Source: Acidimicrobiia bacterium
GTDB taxonomy: Bacteria > Actinomycetota > Acidimicrobiia > Acidimicrobiales > Poriferisodalaceae
DNA length: 64,000 nt
Reading direction: 5' to 3'
NCBI GenBank assembly: GCA_022820925.1
Contig: JAJEEO010000009.1
Location: forward strand, 43,532 to 107,531
The translations under genes were made by a program, and so were the position numbers. The first letter of the stretch is position 1. Each line of letters opens with the position of its first letter. Of the stretch, positions 43,655 to 52,553 are shown one piece after another. The notes under the pieces were generated by a model. It worked only from the letters and a program-made list of their open reading frames with translations, was not told the origin of the DNA and searched no databases.

Positions 43655-45637
43655 TCACTCCTTGTTGCCGAAGATCATGCGGTCGCGCAGGTTCCCCGCT
43701 GCTTCAAAGGCATCCTCGATACCCCAAGCCCGGGCCAGAATCCAGTCGGCCCGGTCGGTCAGGTGCCGAAGCTTCGCCATGTTGTAACGGCCGACCGTGA
43801 TTCCGGCATTCACTTGCCATGCCAAGTGCTTGGGCATTTCGCTCTGAAGCGATCTTGACAAGCTCAGTAAACTCTCGAATTCCATGTCACCCGGGGCAGG
43901 GTTGCCCGCAGACAGCGCATGGCGCGCCAGCCCTTCAATGTCACCCGGAAACGCTGCAAGCGTGCGGCGGGTGACATTGAATTCGTCTCCGTACATCATC
44001 CACCAGAGATAGGCCCAGCGGCCCAGCAGCGTCACCAGCGCGATGTCTCTGTGCAGCTCCTCTTGGAAATAGAGCACTCCGTCATGCGGCGAGAACGATT
44101 CCTTGCCGCTCTTGTCGATGATCGGTGGCCGATCGACGTAGGCGCTGAGGAAGTACTGGGCCACCTTCTTGAAGTACAGGGGGTACGGCGAGGTGGATTC
44201 CAGGACGGCGTCCAAAGGTTGGCGTTCGCTCAACTCCACGAATGCGCGAGCCATGGCACCTGGGTCAACGAGCGGCCATTGAGCGTCGCTGCCCCAACTA
44301 CAGAGACTCGACTCAAGCTGCCCGTACTCGAGCGAGTCGAAGAGTCGGTCACGCGCCTCCGAGAGCCAGCGGTTGCACTTGGTGACGGCAAGCCCCTCGC
44401 TTCCCCGCATCGACCCCACCAGGATGATGTTCCGGACATCGGCAGAACCCGCGAAGAGCAGATCCGGACGCTTCGCGAATGCCGAGACCCAAATGCGGGC
44501 AAGCTGTTGCTGCAAGAACGATCTGAGCTCGGCGAATCCTGATCGAAAGCCGAGGTTGTGCATCACGATCATGGCGAAGCGGCCACGATCGTTCAGCAGA
44601 GTGGCTGCCCGCTCCATGCAGACGGCGTAGAGATCGGGACATTTCTGTGTTGCGTATCCGGCCCAGCGGTACCCGGTGACCTTCGAGGTCTTGATGTAGG
44701 GCGGGTTGCCGATGATCACGTCGAACCCACCTTGTCGCCACACGCTGGGGAACTCCATGAACCAGTGGAACGGCTGGTGCGAGCTCACCCAATCGTCGAA
44801 TTCGCCATCCTCGTCTCGCATTTCGTGCAAAAGCGTGTTGGCCATGCTGCGGGCGGTTTGAAGCCTGATATGGAGTTGCTGTTTCGGGACTGAGTGGTCA
44901 AGCTGGCCAGTGTCGTCTCTCTCAGCAGCGATGTAGGCGTCGAAGGCGTCAGCTATGTGCTGCGCTGTCTCCTCAACCAGCTGAAGCTGCGTCACATGAT
45001 CGAGCCTGTGACTGAACAGGCGTTGCTGTGCGTCCTCGGCGTCGACGATGCCCACAAGCAGATTGCCGCACTTGATGTTGAAGTCCAAGTCGGGCAGCGG
45101 TTCCAAGTACTGCGCGTCGTCGATCTGAGCGGCGAGCTTCAAGAACAGCCGAAGCTTGGCGATCTCCGGCGCTTCGCGCATCAAGTCAACGCCGAACAGG
45201 TTGTGCAGGCAGATCGTCTTCAGCAGCCAGTACCGGCTACTGGGGTGCGCGCGTGCCTCGGCCAAGAACTGAGGCACGGGTGAGCCGCGAGCCTCGATTT
45301 CGGCGGCGCGTGCCAGCACTTCGCTGTACAGCGGTTCGAGCACGTCGAGCGCCGCAAACAGGAAGGCCCCAGAGCCCACCGTCGGATCGCAGATGGTGAG
45401 CGAACGCAGCGCCTCAAATGCGGCATCGCACTCGGCAGCGTTCGAGAGCTGGCTCAGGTAGTCGCGCAGCAGCTCCGGGAGATCGAGATTCTCGGTGATC
45501 GCGTCGTCGATGGTCCATGCCCGCTGTGGGTCGGTCAGCTCCGCGACCTGACGTCGGAAGCGCTCCCGTCGGTGCACCACATCGCACCAGCGCTCGCCGG
45601 GCAGCGCAAGAGGGTCACCCGGAGGCGGCAACTCCAC
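43655..45637 (-). CDS. Eco57I-like N6 methylase, downstream fragment after amber codon
   Basis: This fragment contains motif I ICDPTVGSGAFLFAALDVLE and motif IV VIIGNPPYIKTSK with target-recognition and helical parts after it. It is in the same reading frame as the fragment at 45662-46924. Only a TAG at 45662-45664 separates them and the intervening codons read on smoothly (HSGDPTEYVELPPP). The intact product would be 1089 residues. The apparent GTG start at 45637 has no convincing ribosome site, so independent expression is doubtful. The downstream helicase follows by four bases. Confidence 0.8.
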   Translation of the reverse strand: MELPPPGDPLALPGERWCDVVHRRERFRRQVAELTDPQRAWTIDDAITENLDLPELLRDYLSQLSNAAECDAAFEALRSLTICDPTVGSGAFLFAALDVLEPLYSEVLARAAEIEARGSPVPQFLAEARAHPSSRYWLLKTICLHNLFGVDLMREAPEIAKLRLFLKLAAQIDDAQYLEPLPDLDFNIKCGNLLVGIVDAEDAQQRLFSHRLDHVTQLQLVEETAQHIADAFDAYIAAERDDTGQLDHSVPKQQLHIRLQTARSMANTLLHEMRDEDGEFDDWVSSHQPFHWFMEFPSVWRQGGFDVIIGNPPYIKTSKVTGYRWAGYATQKCPDLYAVCMERAATLLNDRGRFAMIVMHNLGFRSGFAELRSFLQQQLARIWVSAFAKRPDLLFAGSADVRNIILVGSMRGSEGLAVTKCNRWLSEARDRLFDSLEYGQLESSLCSWGSDAQWPLVDPGAMARAFVELSERQPLDAVLESTSPYPLYFKKVAQYFLSAYVDRPPIIDKSGKESFSPHDGVLYFQEELHRDIALVTLLGRWAYLWWMMYGDEFNVTRRTLAAFPGDIEGLARHALSAGNPAPGDMEFESLLSLSRSLQSEMPKHLAWQVNAGITVGRYNMAKLRHLTDRADWILARAWGIEDAFEAAGNLRDRMIFGNKE

Positions 45638-45661
45638 GTACTCGGTCGGGTCGCCGCTGTG

Positions 45662-46924
45662 CTACTGCCACGGCCACGCATCCCCGACAGGCGGCAGGTC
45701 GTCGTCGCTGCGTCCGTCAGGCTCGCTTGACGTCGGGAGCGCCATGCCATGGGCGTTGCTGTCGTGGAGGTAGGCGTCACCTGAGCCAGCCAGTAGCAGC
45801 GCCGGGTCATCCAGCCCGGCGTCAACGAGACGATCTGCAACTGCTGGCAGGATTGTCGACGCTGCCATGTAGCCGGTCACGTCCGGTTTCGTGTAGTACG
45901 CGCCGTTCTCCTTTTGGCCCGCATCTGTGAAGTTGATGTACTGCTCAAAGATGAACCCGAGGATGTCCGGGTTGATCTCATTGGATGTGCCTATCGGCCG
46001 ATCATCCAAGTGCCAATGCCAGCGGTCAAAGAAGTCGAACAGCGACTCGAACGCCTTGTCCGGTATCTCGATCCGATACGTCTTCTCGAGCCTGTGGGGC
46101 TCGAAGATGCCGCCATTCACATACGGGACATCACCGATGAGATCACCTGCTTCAGCTCCCGAGTAGTCGGAGCGCGGGCTGCCGAGTCCTTCATGGAATA
46201 GCGGCAACAGGAATTCGCGGTAGTAGGCGTAGAAGCCGTCGGCGCCGAACTGCTCGCGGACGGACCGCAACCGGCTCCGTAGGTATTCCTGATCCCCGTC
46301 TAGAAACCGCTTCTGCTGGATGAAGTAGATGAACATCAAACGGTTCAAGAGAACCGATACGTACCAGCGTCGGTCCCCCACAGCCGCTATGCCCTCAACC
46401 TCGGTGACGAAGCCCTTGTGGTGCTCTTGGAACTCTCGGTAGAACGACTTGGTGACCTGGTCGGCGTTGAACGAACGTCGGATCCGGGCGAGCACGGAGG
46501 TGGCAGTGAGCCCATCCTCTTCCTCAAGCGTGAAGCTCGCTCGGGTGAGTCGCTGCAGCACCGCCTCGGTAGGCGCCGCTGAGGGGTACACATGGTCTAC
46601 GAGTCGGTACCCGACCCCGCTGGGTCGCTGCTCCGGCCACAGCCACAGGTGCTGACCCGGTGACTCGAACACCACGAGCTGGTCACGGCTGAACCGCTTG
46701 AGCCGCCGTACCACGCGGTGCTGCTCCGAACGCTGCGGCGCGCCAGCTGGACATTCCACGCGCCATGCGGTCACACCACGCTTATCGGCAACCGCCACCG
46801 GCCTTAGCTCGCTGTCCTCCACGCGCACGGCCTCGATCGACCCAGGGTTGTCCCAACCCATCCGGCGAAACAGGGCATCGAAATCGCCCTCCTTCAAGAG
46901 CCCCGCCAGCTCCTGCTCGGTCAC
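45662..46924 (-). CDS. Eco57I-like N6 methylase, upstream fragment ending in amber codon
   Basis: This 420-residue N-terminal part is helical. YVSVLLNRLMFIYFIQQKRF and NPDILGFIFEQYINFTDAGQ followed by YYTKPDVTGYM are typical sequences preceding the SAM motif in type IIG/BREX-like methylases. The frame starts at a GTG (46924) and ends at a single TAG directly after CAG, so a CAG-to-TAG, TGG-to-TAG or TAC-to-TAG change is the simplest cause. The two halves fit together without frameshift. Without readthrough the catalytic motifs are not translated from this start. Confidence 0.8.
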   Translation of the reverse strand: MTEQELAGLLKEGDFDALFRRMGWDNPGSIEAVRVEDSELRPVAVADKRGVTAWRVECPAGAPQRSEQHRVVRRLKRFSRDQLVVFESPGQHLWLWPEQRPSGVGYRLVDHVYPSAAPTEAVLQRLTRASFTLEEEDGLTATSVLARIRRSFNADQVTKSFYREFQEHHKGFVTEVEGIAAVGDRRWYVSVLLNRLMFIYFIQQKRFLDGDQEYLRSRLRSVREQFGADGFYAYYREFLLPLFHEGLGSPRSDYSGAEAGDLIGDVPYVNGGIFEPHRLEKTYRIEIPDKAFESLFDFFDRWHWHLDDRPIGTSNEINPDILGFIFEQYINFTDAGQKENGAYYTKPDVTGYMAASTILPAVADRLVDAGLDDPALLLAGSGDAYLHDSNAHGMALPTSSEPDGRSDDDLPPVGDAWPWQ

Positions 46925-46961
46925 CGGCTGCCCCGTGCGGCCTCCCGGCGGTGCCGTGTGT

Positions 46962-46976
46962 AATTGCCGTTATCCC
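46962..46976. repeat. Left copy of 15-bp inverted repeat flanking recombinase
   Basis: AATTGCCGTTATCCC here is matched by its exact complement at 48188-48202. The copy lies 38 bases upstream of the methylase start codon and 84 bases beyond the recombinase stop. Confidence 0.75.
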
Positions 46977-47060
46977 TCACCTTGAGTCCCCCTGGCAGGC
47001 CGGTTCCGCAGAGTACCAACGCATTCGAGGGCCATCTGAGACCGCGCCCCGCTGTGCGGA

Positions 47061-48062
47061 TCAGGCCGTCCGAGGTGGCTCGCGGGAGCCCCGCAGGTGG
47101 TTGTAGAACTGCGCCACTGCGCCCCGGTCGGCGGTCTCGTTGCGGGTGTAGTGGGCGGGCATCGTCGGGGAACGCCACCGTCCCGCGGTCATCAGGCTGG
47201 GCAGCTCGACGCCGATGCGTGCGAGGTCCTGAGCCATGCCGACACGCGGCGAGTGCCCGCTGAAGCCGTCGCCCAGGCCGGCCGCCACGGCTGCCTTCTT
47301 GATCCGCAGCGAGATCTGATTCGGGCTGAGCTCGAACACCCGGAGCTCCGCCGGGGCGCCATTGCGGATCGACGCAAGGGCCGCCATGGTCTGCGGCGAC
47401 ACGAACAGCACGGCGCCTTCGCCGTCGGGGTCGGTCTTCGAGCGCCGGATCAGCAGCCGCCCGCTGCCGTCGGGCACCGACTCGATGTCGCTCCAGGTCA
47501 GCGCAGCGCATTCGGAGACCCGCAGCAGCGCGTCGCGCATGAGCCTCACGAGGGCGATGTCGACGCTGCCTCGCCTGGCGGCGGCCTGTGCGCTCTCTCG
47601 TCTGCCGTTCTTGCCGAGGCGTGGTCGGCAGGCGATGGCTTCGATGGCGTCGAGTGCGTCGGCGGTGAGGCCCTTCGCCTGCTTCTGAGCCTTGCCGGCC
47701 ACCCGGGTCGCTCCCCTGAGGGTTCGCTTGACATCTGGGTGGTTGCACGGATTGGGGAGGCCGCAGCTGCTGTGGACGTAGGCGATCGCAGCGGCCGCGA
47801 CGCGCAGCGTGGCCGGCTTGTGCCCGTGCTGCTCGAAGCGCTCGGCTAGGTAGGCGGCGACGTGCTCGGGCTGGGCGGGGACTGCTGGGATGCTGCGGGC
47901 GGCGGCCCAGGTGACGAAGCTGCGCCATTGGCTTCTGTAGCAGCGGATCGTGTTGTGAGTGACCTCGTGGCGCGAGAGGCCGCCCAGGTTCTGTGTGTCG
48001 GGCGCGGTGAGAAGGACGGCTTCGGCCGCCGGTGTCGGCTGGTCCTTGGCCACCAGCTCCAT
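47061..48062 (-). CDS. Tyrosine recombinase/integrase
   Basis: This 333-residue recombinase has an N-terminal SAM-like DNA-binding domain (residues 30-125: HNTIRCYRSQWRSFVTWA, YLAERFEQHGHKPATLRVA) and a catalytic domain with Arg181 (LLRVSECAALTW), Lys209 (RRSKTD), His270-x-x-Arg273 (GHSPRVGMA), Trp296 and nucleophile Tyr305 (AHYTR). All catalytic residues are present. The ATG at 48062 is chosen; one at 48092 adds ten residues. A perfect 15-bp inverted repeat brackets the gene. It could move the island or invert its own segment. Confidence 0.88.
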   Translation of the reverse strand: MELVAKDQPTPAAEAVLLTAPDTQNLGGLSRHEVTHNTIRCYRSQWRSFVTWAAARSIPAVPAQPEHVAAYLAERFEQHGHKPATLRVAAAAIAYVHSSCGLPNPCNHPDVKRTLRGATRVAGKAQKQAKGLTADALDAIEAIACRPRLGKNGRRESAQAAARRGSVDIALVRLMRDALLRVSECAALTWSDIESVPDGSGRLLIRRSKTDPDGEGAVLFVSPQTMAALASIRNGAPAELRVFELSPNQISLRIKKAAVAAGLGDGFSGHSPRVGMAQDLARIGVELPSLMTAGRWRSPTMPAHYTRNETADRGAVAQFYNHLRGSREPPRTA

Positions 48063-48187
48063 GTCAGAAACCCGCCCACGAGGCGCTGTCATGGGCCGAT
48101 ACCGCGAGCGCACGATCGTCGTGACCGGCACTGGCGGTATGCAGCGCCCACACACCTGCAGGTAGTCATACGAACGGCAGAACTTAG

Positions 48188-48202
48188 GGGATAACGGCAA
48201 TT
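48188..48202. repeat. Right copy of 15-bp inverted repeat, core-site-like
   Basis: GGGATAACGGCAATT is the exact reverse complement of the left copy. In this copy the surrounding bases make arms GGGGATAA and TTGTCCCC (7 of 8 complementary) around a 6-base CGGCAA spacer, the usual geometry of a tyrosine-recombinase core site. Confidence 0.7.
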
Positions 48203-48433
48203 GTCCCCGCTGCGATCTTGACCGTGCGAGGGCACCGAAACAAGCCCTCAATGGGCGTTTTTCTTGATGATTTGGCCCGCATTCGACCGAGAGATTTGAC
48301 CGTTCCTCATCACCCCAGCAACCCGACTGCGCACACGCGCGTTCCTGATGCCCTAGCCGGCTATTGGTACTCGGAGGCTGACGCGCTCGTGACGGTTCCG
48401 GCGGGTGACCGTCGGTCGGTAGGCGCGCTTGCG

Positions 48434-49756
48434 TTACGGGAGCGGCCCGAGCGCGGCGGTTCCGGCGTCGACCTGATCGAGCAGGTCTGCGAGCTTTTCC
48501 AAGTCGCGTGTGTGAATGCCGATGAAATCCTCCACGGTGACATGGCACTCGATCCCGCCTATGACAGCGACACCGTCTCGGCGTTGGGTCTTGGCAGCGG
48601 CGTAGTAGAGGATCTTGCTGCCTCCGTACATCCAATCCATGAGATGGAATCGGGGATGGGTTGCAGTGAAGCGCCGATACTCGACGCGTTCGTTGTGGGA
48701 CTCGTCCAGAGCGACCTGCTGGCCGATCTCGACTGCGGCGAGCCCCAACGACGATGGCTGTAGCTCCCATTCGCCATGACCGCGGCTGGTCGAGTCTCTC
48801 GTGCGCTCTCGAATAACTCCGCCCCGCCTAGTCAGGCGCTGAAGACCTGACGAGTACCTATAACTCTGAATGAGCACTTCGACCAGGCAAGGCATGAATA
48901 CCGGGTACGGCGTGTTGCCCTTGACCAGATTCGCGTTCTGGAGATCGCTCTCCTTCGGCAGCATGCTCGTCGGCTCGGCGTAGTACCTAGCTTCGGTGTG
49001 GACGCCACGACCGCCGCCGTAGATGTCCGCATAGGTGCCCAAAACACTCTCCACACTCGGCGTCGGCGCGCCTAGGGCGGTCAGTGCGGCCACTCCGGCG
49101 GTGCGAGCGAATCTCCCTTCGATGTCTGCATGTAGATCGACGCGAATGCCCTGATACAACCCCACGAGACTGTGACTGCGGGATTGCGGCACCTCCGAGC
49201 GGACACCGAATGCCTTGAGCACAAGTTCTGCAGCAGTGACCAACAGAAGAAGCGCTGGCATCAACTCCGTTAACGATCTCGGCAGCTCGCCAGACCGCAT
49301 CAGTTTCCAGTGCTGCTTCAGGTACTCCTCGGCGAACTCGACCATACGATCCGGGTCGCCGTACTGGTCGATGACCGTTCCGTCCTGAACCGTCGCGTCG
49401 CTGAGGGGCCAGGCAGTTCCGCTGCCACTAGAGCAAGCAAAGTTGAAACTGAGAGACGTCCGCACGTCGCCAGGGACTCGACCAACGCTCATATGCCCCG
49501 AGCGGTAACTGCGACCATTCGATGGCAGCGGAGAGGTTTCCCAGACTAGGGCACTGAAGCCTGGCTGCCCGGGGGCCACATTCAGCTGGAAGCGCTGTTT
49601 GCCGCATCCCGTGCACTTCACCATGACGGTTACCTGCTGCAGGTTGCGAAGATGACGGATGCCCAATCGAAACGGACCAAACGGTTCCGGCGCCATAGCG
49701 CTGCCGCACGATGCGCACTGCAGACTCACGACCGTGAGTCTGCCGCCTCGCGACAT
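48434..49756 (-). CDS. Zinc-ribbon protein, possible HEPN-like domain, unknown
   Basis: The 440-residue product starts with a zinc ribbon (C14xxC17, C48xxC51). In the middle, LLLLVTAAELVLKAFGVRSE followed by SRSHSLVGLYQGI has the A-E-x-x-L-K ... H-x-L pattern seen in HEPN-type helical domains. The last third (FIGIHTRDLEKLADLLDQVD and others) is unassigned. No family is recognised. It sits just beyond the right inverted repeat of the recombinase unit and resembles, in layout only, the zinc-ribbon protein at 29.2 kb. A conflict-system role is inference. Confidence 0.62.
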   Translation of the reverse strand: MSRGGRLTVVSLQCASCGSAMAPEPFGPFRLGIRHLRNLQQVTVMVKCTGCGKQRFQLNVAPGQPGFSALVWETSPLPSNGRSYRSGHMSVGRVPGDVRTSLSFNFACSSGSGTAWPLSDATVQDGTVIDQYGDPDRMVEFAEEYLKQHWKLMRSGELPRSLTELMPALLLLVTAAELVLKAFGVRSEVPQSRSHSLVGLYQGIRVDLHADIEGRFARTAGVAALTALGAPTPSVESVLGTYADIYGGGRGVHTEARYYAEPTSMLPKESDLQNANLVKGNTPYPVFMPCLVEVLIQSYRYSSGLQRLTRRGGVIRERTRDSTSRGHGEWELQPSSLGLAAVEIGQQVALDESHNERVEYRRFTATHPRFHLMDWMYGGSKILYYAAAKTQRRDGVAVIGGIECHVTVEDFIGIHTRDLEKLADLLDQVDAGTAALGPLP

Positions 49757-49888
49757 GGCGGCGGAAGGGGTTTTGAAATTCCCGCGGCGAGCGTTGCCAC
49801 GTCTGCGAGCAACTCGGCCACCAAGGAGTCCAGAAACGGCATGGCACAGCGCCCATAACTGAACGCGAGCATCTCAACAGTGCTAGCG

Positions 49889-50125
49889 CTACTCAGCCAA
49901 GAGGTCAGCCCCGCCCTGTTCCTGCACGTGCACGTCGATGAGACCGACGTCGGCAGGATCGACATCGAGCATCAAGGCGATGGCTTCACGGGCAGCTGCC
50001 GGCACGTCATCGAGGTGTCTCGCTTGGGAGAACACGCCCCGGAGCGACGGAACCGTGATCGCCCACCACTCGCCAGACCGCACCGCGTCGACGCGATGTC
50101 CCAAGGTGCTTACGTCAGGTTTCAT
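49889..50125 (-). CDS. hicB: HicB-like antitoxin
   Basis: The 78-residue product has WWAITVPSLRGVFSQARHLD followed by DVPAAAREAIALMLD, the partial RNase-H-like HicB fold (beta-beta-beta-alpha). It lacks an extra C-terminal DNA-binding domain. Its ATG overlaps the stop of the hicA-like gene (ATGA), giving toxin-first order as in classical hicAB. A near-identical copy without toxin occurs at 60876-61112. Confidence 0.82.
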   Translation of the reverse strand: MKPDVSTLGHRVDAVRSGEWWAITVPSLRGVFSQARHLDDVPAAAREAIALMLDVDPADVGLIDVHVQEQGGADLLAE

Positions 50126-50322
50126 GGTTCAACCATCTTGCCAGCCTCGGCGAGGATGCCGCGCGCCGTGTGCTCGTTGATTTCCCGGTGCCGAGGTATC
50201 ACCAAGCGCTCGCTTCCCAACACCCAGATCTCGTGATTCCGTCCTTCGCGGAGCAAGCGGAAATCCACGCCTCCGGCACGAGCGATCTCTGTGAGCTGAC
50301 GCAGGAGGTCACGCTTCTTCAC
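50122..50322 (-). CDS. hicA: HicA-like mRNA interferase toxin
   Basis: The 66-residue product has a GTG start at 50322: VKKRDLLRQLTEIARAGG, REGRNHEIWVL, then VIPRHREINEHTARGILAEA. This is the double-stranded-RNA-binding-like HicA fold with its active-site His in GRNHEIW. HicA cleaves mRNA and is held by HicB. The frame is open upstream but that part has no family likeness. Confidence 0.8.
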   Translation of the reverse strand: MKKRDLLRQLTEIARAGGVDFRLLREGRNHEIWVLGSERLVIPRHREINEHTARGILAEAGKMVEP

Positions 50323-50729
50323 ATGGCTGATGCTCGCCCGACGGTTCCGCTGCGTCAAAGGGGTTCTCGTCGTCGTCACCGCCGCGCCGCGATCCGCCCC
50401 CGAGGGCGCAGGCTCGAGCTTCACGTCAATCACGAGGTCACGTTCCTGGCACCGCCAAAACGCGCGCTTGCGCTGGTCACAGTGCATCCATAGCTTGGGG
50501 CGATGGCAAATGTCATGAATGTGACTTGGCTTTGGCCAGGCTCTCGGCGCATCGGCGAGAGGCAAGCAGATGAGCGAGCTGCGAATGGTTAGCCGCCAGC
50601 GAACCTCTGCGCCGGCTGTACCCGTGGCAAGCCTCGCGGGCGACGGCCCAGTGGACTCACCCACTACGCCAGACCAATTCATCGCGCGGAACTGACTGGC
50701 GACGATCGCCAAGAACGTGGAGTGTTTGA
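50323..50729. other. Gene-free stretch between HicA and nuclease-like gene
   Basis: About 400 bases contain the divergent promoters of hicAB and the gene at 50730. I see no convincing coding region, repeat or structured RNA. Confidence 0.4.
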
Positions 50730-52553
50730 GTGCCCTCTCGTCTTCCGAAACTGCCGGCCCAGTGGCTCAAGCCATACATCTCATTCACGGTTTTCGCCCA
50801 ACGGACCGAACGAGCATCGATCGACTTCGTTTGCAAGGCAATCCGCCGGTACATCGACGAGGACGGGCGATCTCAGTTGGTCGCCGACGGGCTTGGTGGA
50901 TTCTCGGGAGGCACCCCGGATTCGCTTGAGCTATCGCTGTGCATCGCCCATCGGACGCAGCGCTTCCCTCCATGGGGCAGATTGTCGTCGTCCGCCGAAA
51001 ATGCGGAGGAATCCGAGTCAAGTCTCCATCTAACAATCGTGTTCGAGTACGAGGGGCTCATTGCGGTCCACTCAACCGATGACCGCGTTCGTGATCAGCT
51101 CCTAAGCCTGCAGCAGAAGCTGGAGCTCGGCGGAGTCGGGCTCATCGCACGGCCAGCCCTGGAGGCGGCTCTCTTGCAGGGCGACGTCGCTACTTTCTGG
51201 ATGGGCGAAGGTACTGCAGGTCGCGGCCGTCGGGGACCTAGGAGCAAGACGCACTACGGGAACCACTTGGAGGACTCGATCGACGAGGTCGACGACCAGC
51301 GCTACACGCTCTCCGGTGCCCGGGCCACGGTAGGCAAGGATTTGCTCGGCGATCTTGGCGAGGGAGTGATCGGCGCCCATCTGGAGCGATCACGCTTCTG
51401 GCTCCGCCGGGCCAAGAACTGGTCGGATTTCGTTGCGATCACAGCGAGGATCCTGTCAGCGATCAACAAGGTACTGAATGAAGGTGGTGGCAAGGAGCGA
51501 TTTGTCATCTTCGCTCGGTATGTCGACGCCATCGACGAACTCGAGATGGCATACGACATCTCGTTCGTTCCGCCGGACGCGGTGCCTGGCCAAGTTTCGT
51601 CCGATGAAGCGATGGACGCCTACGAATGGCTGTCGCAGCACATCGCTGGCGTCGAGGCGTCTGGCCGGCGCACCGCCCGGATACGTGTTCACGGGGACGG
51701 TGTAGCTGAGTGCACGGTTGTGATAAAGCCAGACCGGCAAGGGAAGTCCATAGCAATCAACCCAACGATCGGCCCGGGAGACGCACGCGTGGGCCGGCAA
51801 TTCCAAGCGGCGCTCGCTCGCGTCGAACCGATCATGTACTACGGATCTGGGCATACCGTGAGCCGGCAGGGGATCGTCGCTGAGCACTTCGCCGAAACGC
51901 CGTTCGGCGGCTGGAACTTCGAATCGCTCGGGGACACCGATGTCAGTACCGAGAAGCCCGGCGACGGAAACCGGGCCGACATCCTGCGCCTTGGAGGCCA
52001 GGACGACGACCGATCGCTCTTCGGCTGGATCATTCGAACCTTCCGATCTGGTTGGCTCTTCTGCGACGACGGCCCCAATGAGCTGTTCGACCTCATGCAC
52101 TTTGACCCGATGGAAGGACGTCTTTCGGTCTGGCACGTCAAGGCTTGCGGATCTAGCTCACAACGCTCCGTCGCTGTGGTGCCGTACGAGCAAGTATGTG
52201 CACAGGTAGCGAAGAACATCCGACCCCTGTCTCCTGTGACGCTCATGGGTGACCTTCGTCTCCGGGATGCAGAGAACCGAGTTGGCCCGCTCTGGTACGA
52301 CGGCGAGCCCGCATCCGATGTCGAGCCTCTGATTGAGGCGATTGAACAACCACGCGCAAACCTCCAAGTGGTCGCCAAGATCCTTCAGCCGCATGTAACG
52401 AAGCCTCTATTGGAGAGGGCTCGGGCGAGAGCCGACGAGAGCGTCCACGGAGACGTACAGCGTCTTCGCCGTCTCGATCACCTGTTGCTCTCGACCGCGG
52501 CGGCAGTCGGAAGAGTCGGTGCCCGCCTTGAGGTTGTGACATCAGACAGCTAG
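50730..52553 (+). CDS. Probable PD-(D/E)xK-superfamily nuclease of defence type
   Basis: The 607-residue product starts at GTG 50730. Near residue 450, ELFDLMHFDP followed by RLSVWHVKACGSS looks like the D-x(n)-(E/H)-x-K core of restriction-like nucleases in which the acid before Lys is replaced by His; YEQVCAQVAKNIR follows as the next helix. The first 400 residues (AQRTERASIDFVCKAIRRYI, AIDELEMAYDISFVPP) are unassigned and may recognise DNA or another signal. It is monogenic and lies inside the defence island. Nuclease assignment rests on pattern recognition only. Confidence 0.55.
   Translation: MPSRLPKLPAQWLKPYISFTVFAQRTERASIDFVCKAIRRYIDEDGRSQLVADGLGGFSGGTPDSLELSLCIAHRTQRFPPWGRLSSSAENAEESESSLHLTIVFEYEGLIAVHSTDDRVRDQLLSLQQKLELGGVGLIARPALEAALLQGDVATFWMGEGTAGRGRRGPRSKTHYGNHLEDSIDEVDDQRYTLSGARATVGKDLLGDLGEGVIGAHLERSRFWLRRAKNWSDFVAITARILSAINKVLNEGGGKERFVIFARYVDAIDELEMAYDISFVPPDAVPGQVSSDEAMDAYEWLSQHIAGVEASGRRTARIRVHGDGVAECTVVIKPDRQGKSIAINPTIGPGDARVGRQFQAALARVEPIMYYGSGHTVSRQGIVAEHFAETPFGGWNFESLGDTDVSTEKPGDGNRADILRLGGQDDDRSLFGWIIRTFRSGWLFCDDGPNELFDLMHFDPMEGRLSVWHVKACGSSSQRSVAVVPYEQVCAQVAKNIRPLSPVTLMGDLRLRDAENRVGPLWYDGEPASDVEPLIEAIEQPRANLQVVAKILQPHVTKPLLERARARADESVHGDVQRLRRLDHLLLSTAAAVGRVGARLEVVTSDS

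Noticed and set aside
40318..46924. Full DISARM or BREX system
   Set aside because: DrmA, DrmB, BrxL, PglZ and BrxC are all absent, so only shared parts can be claimed.
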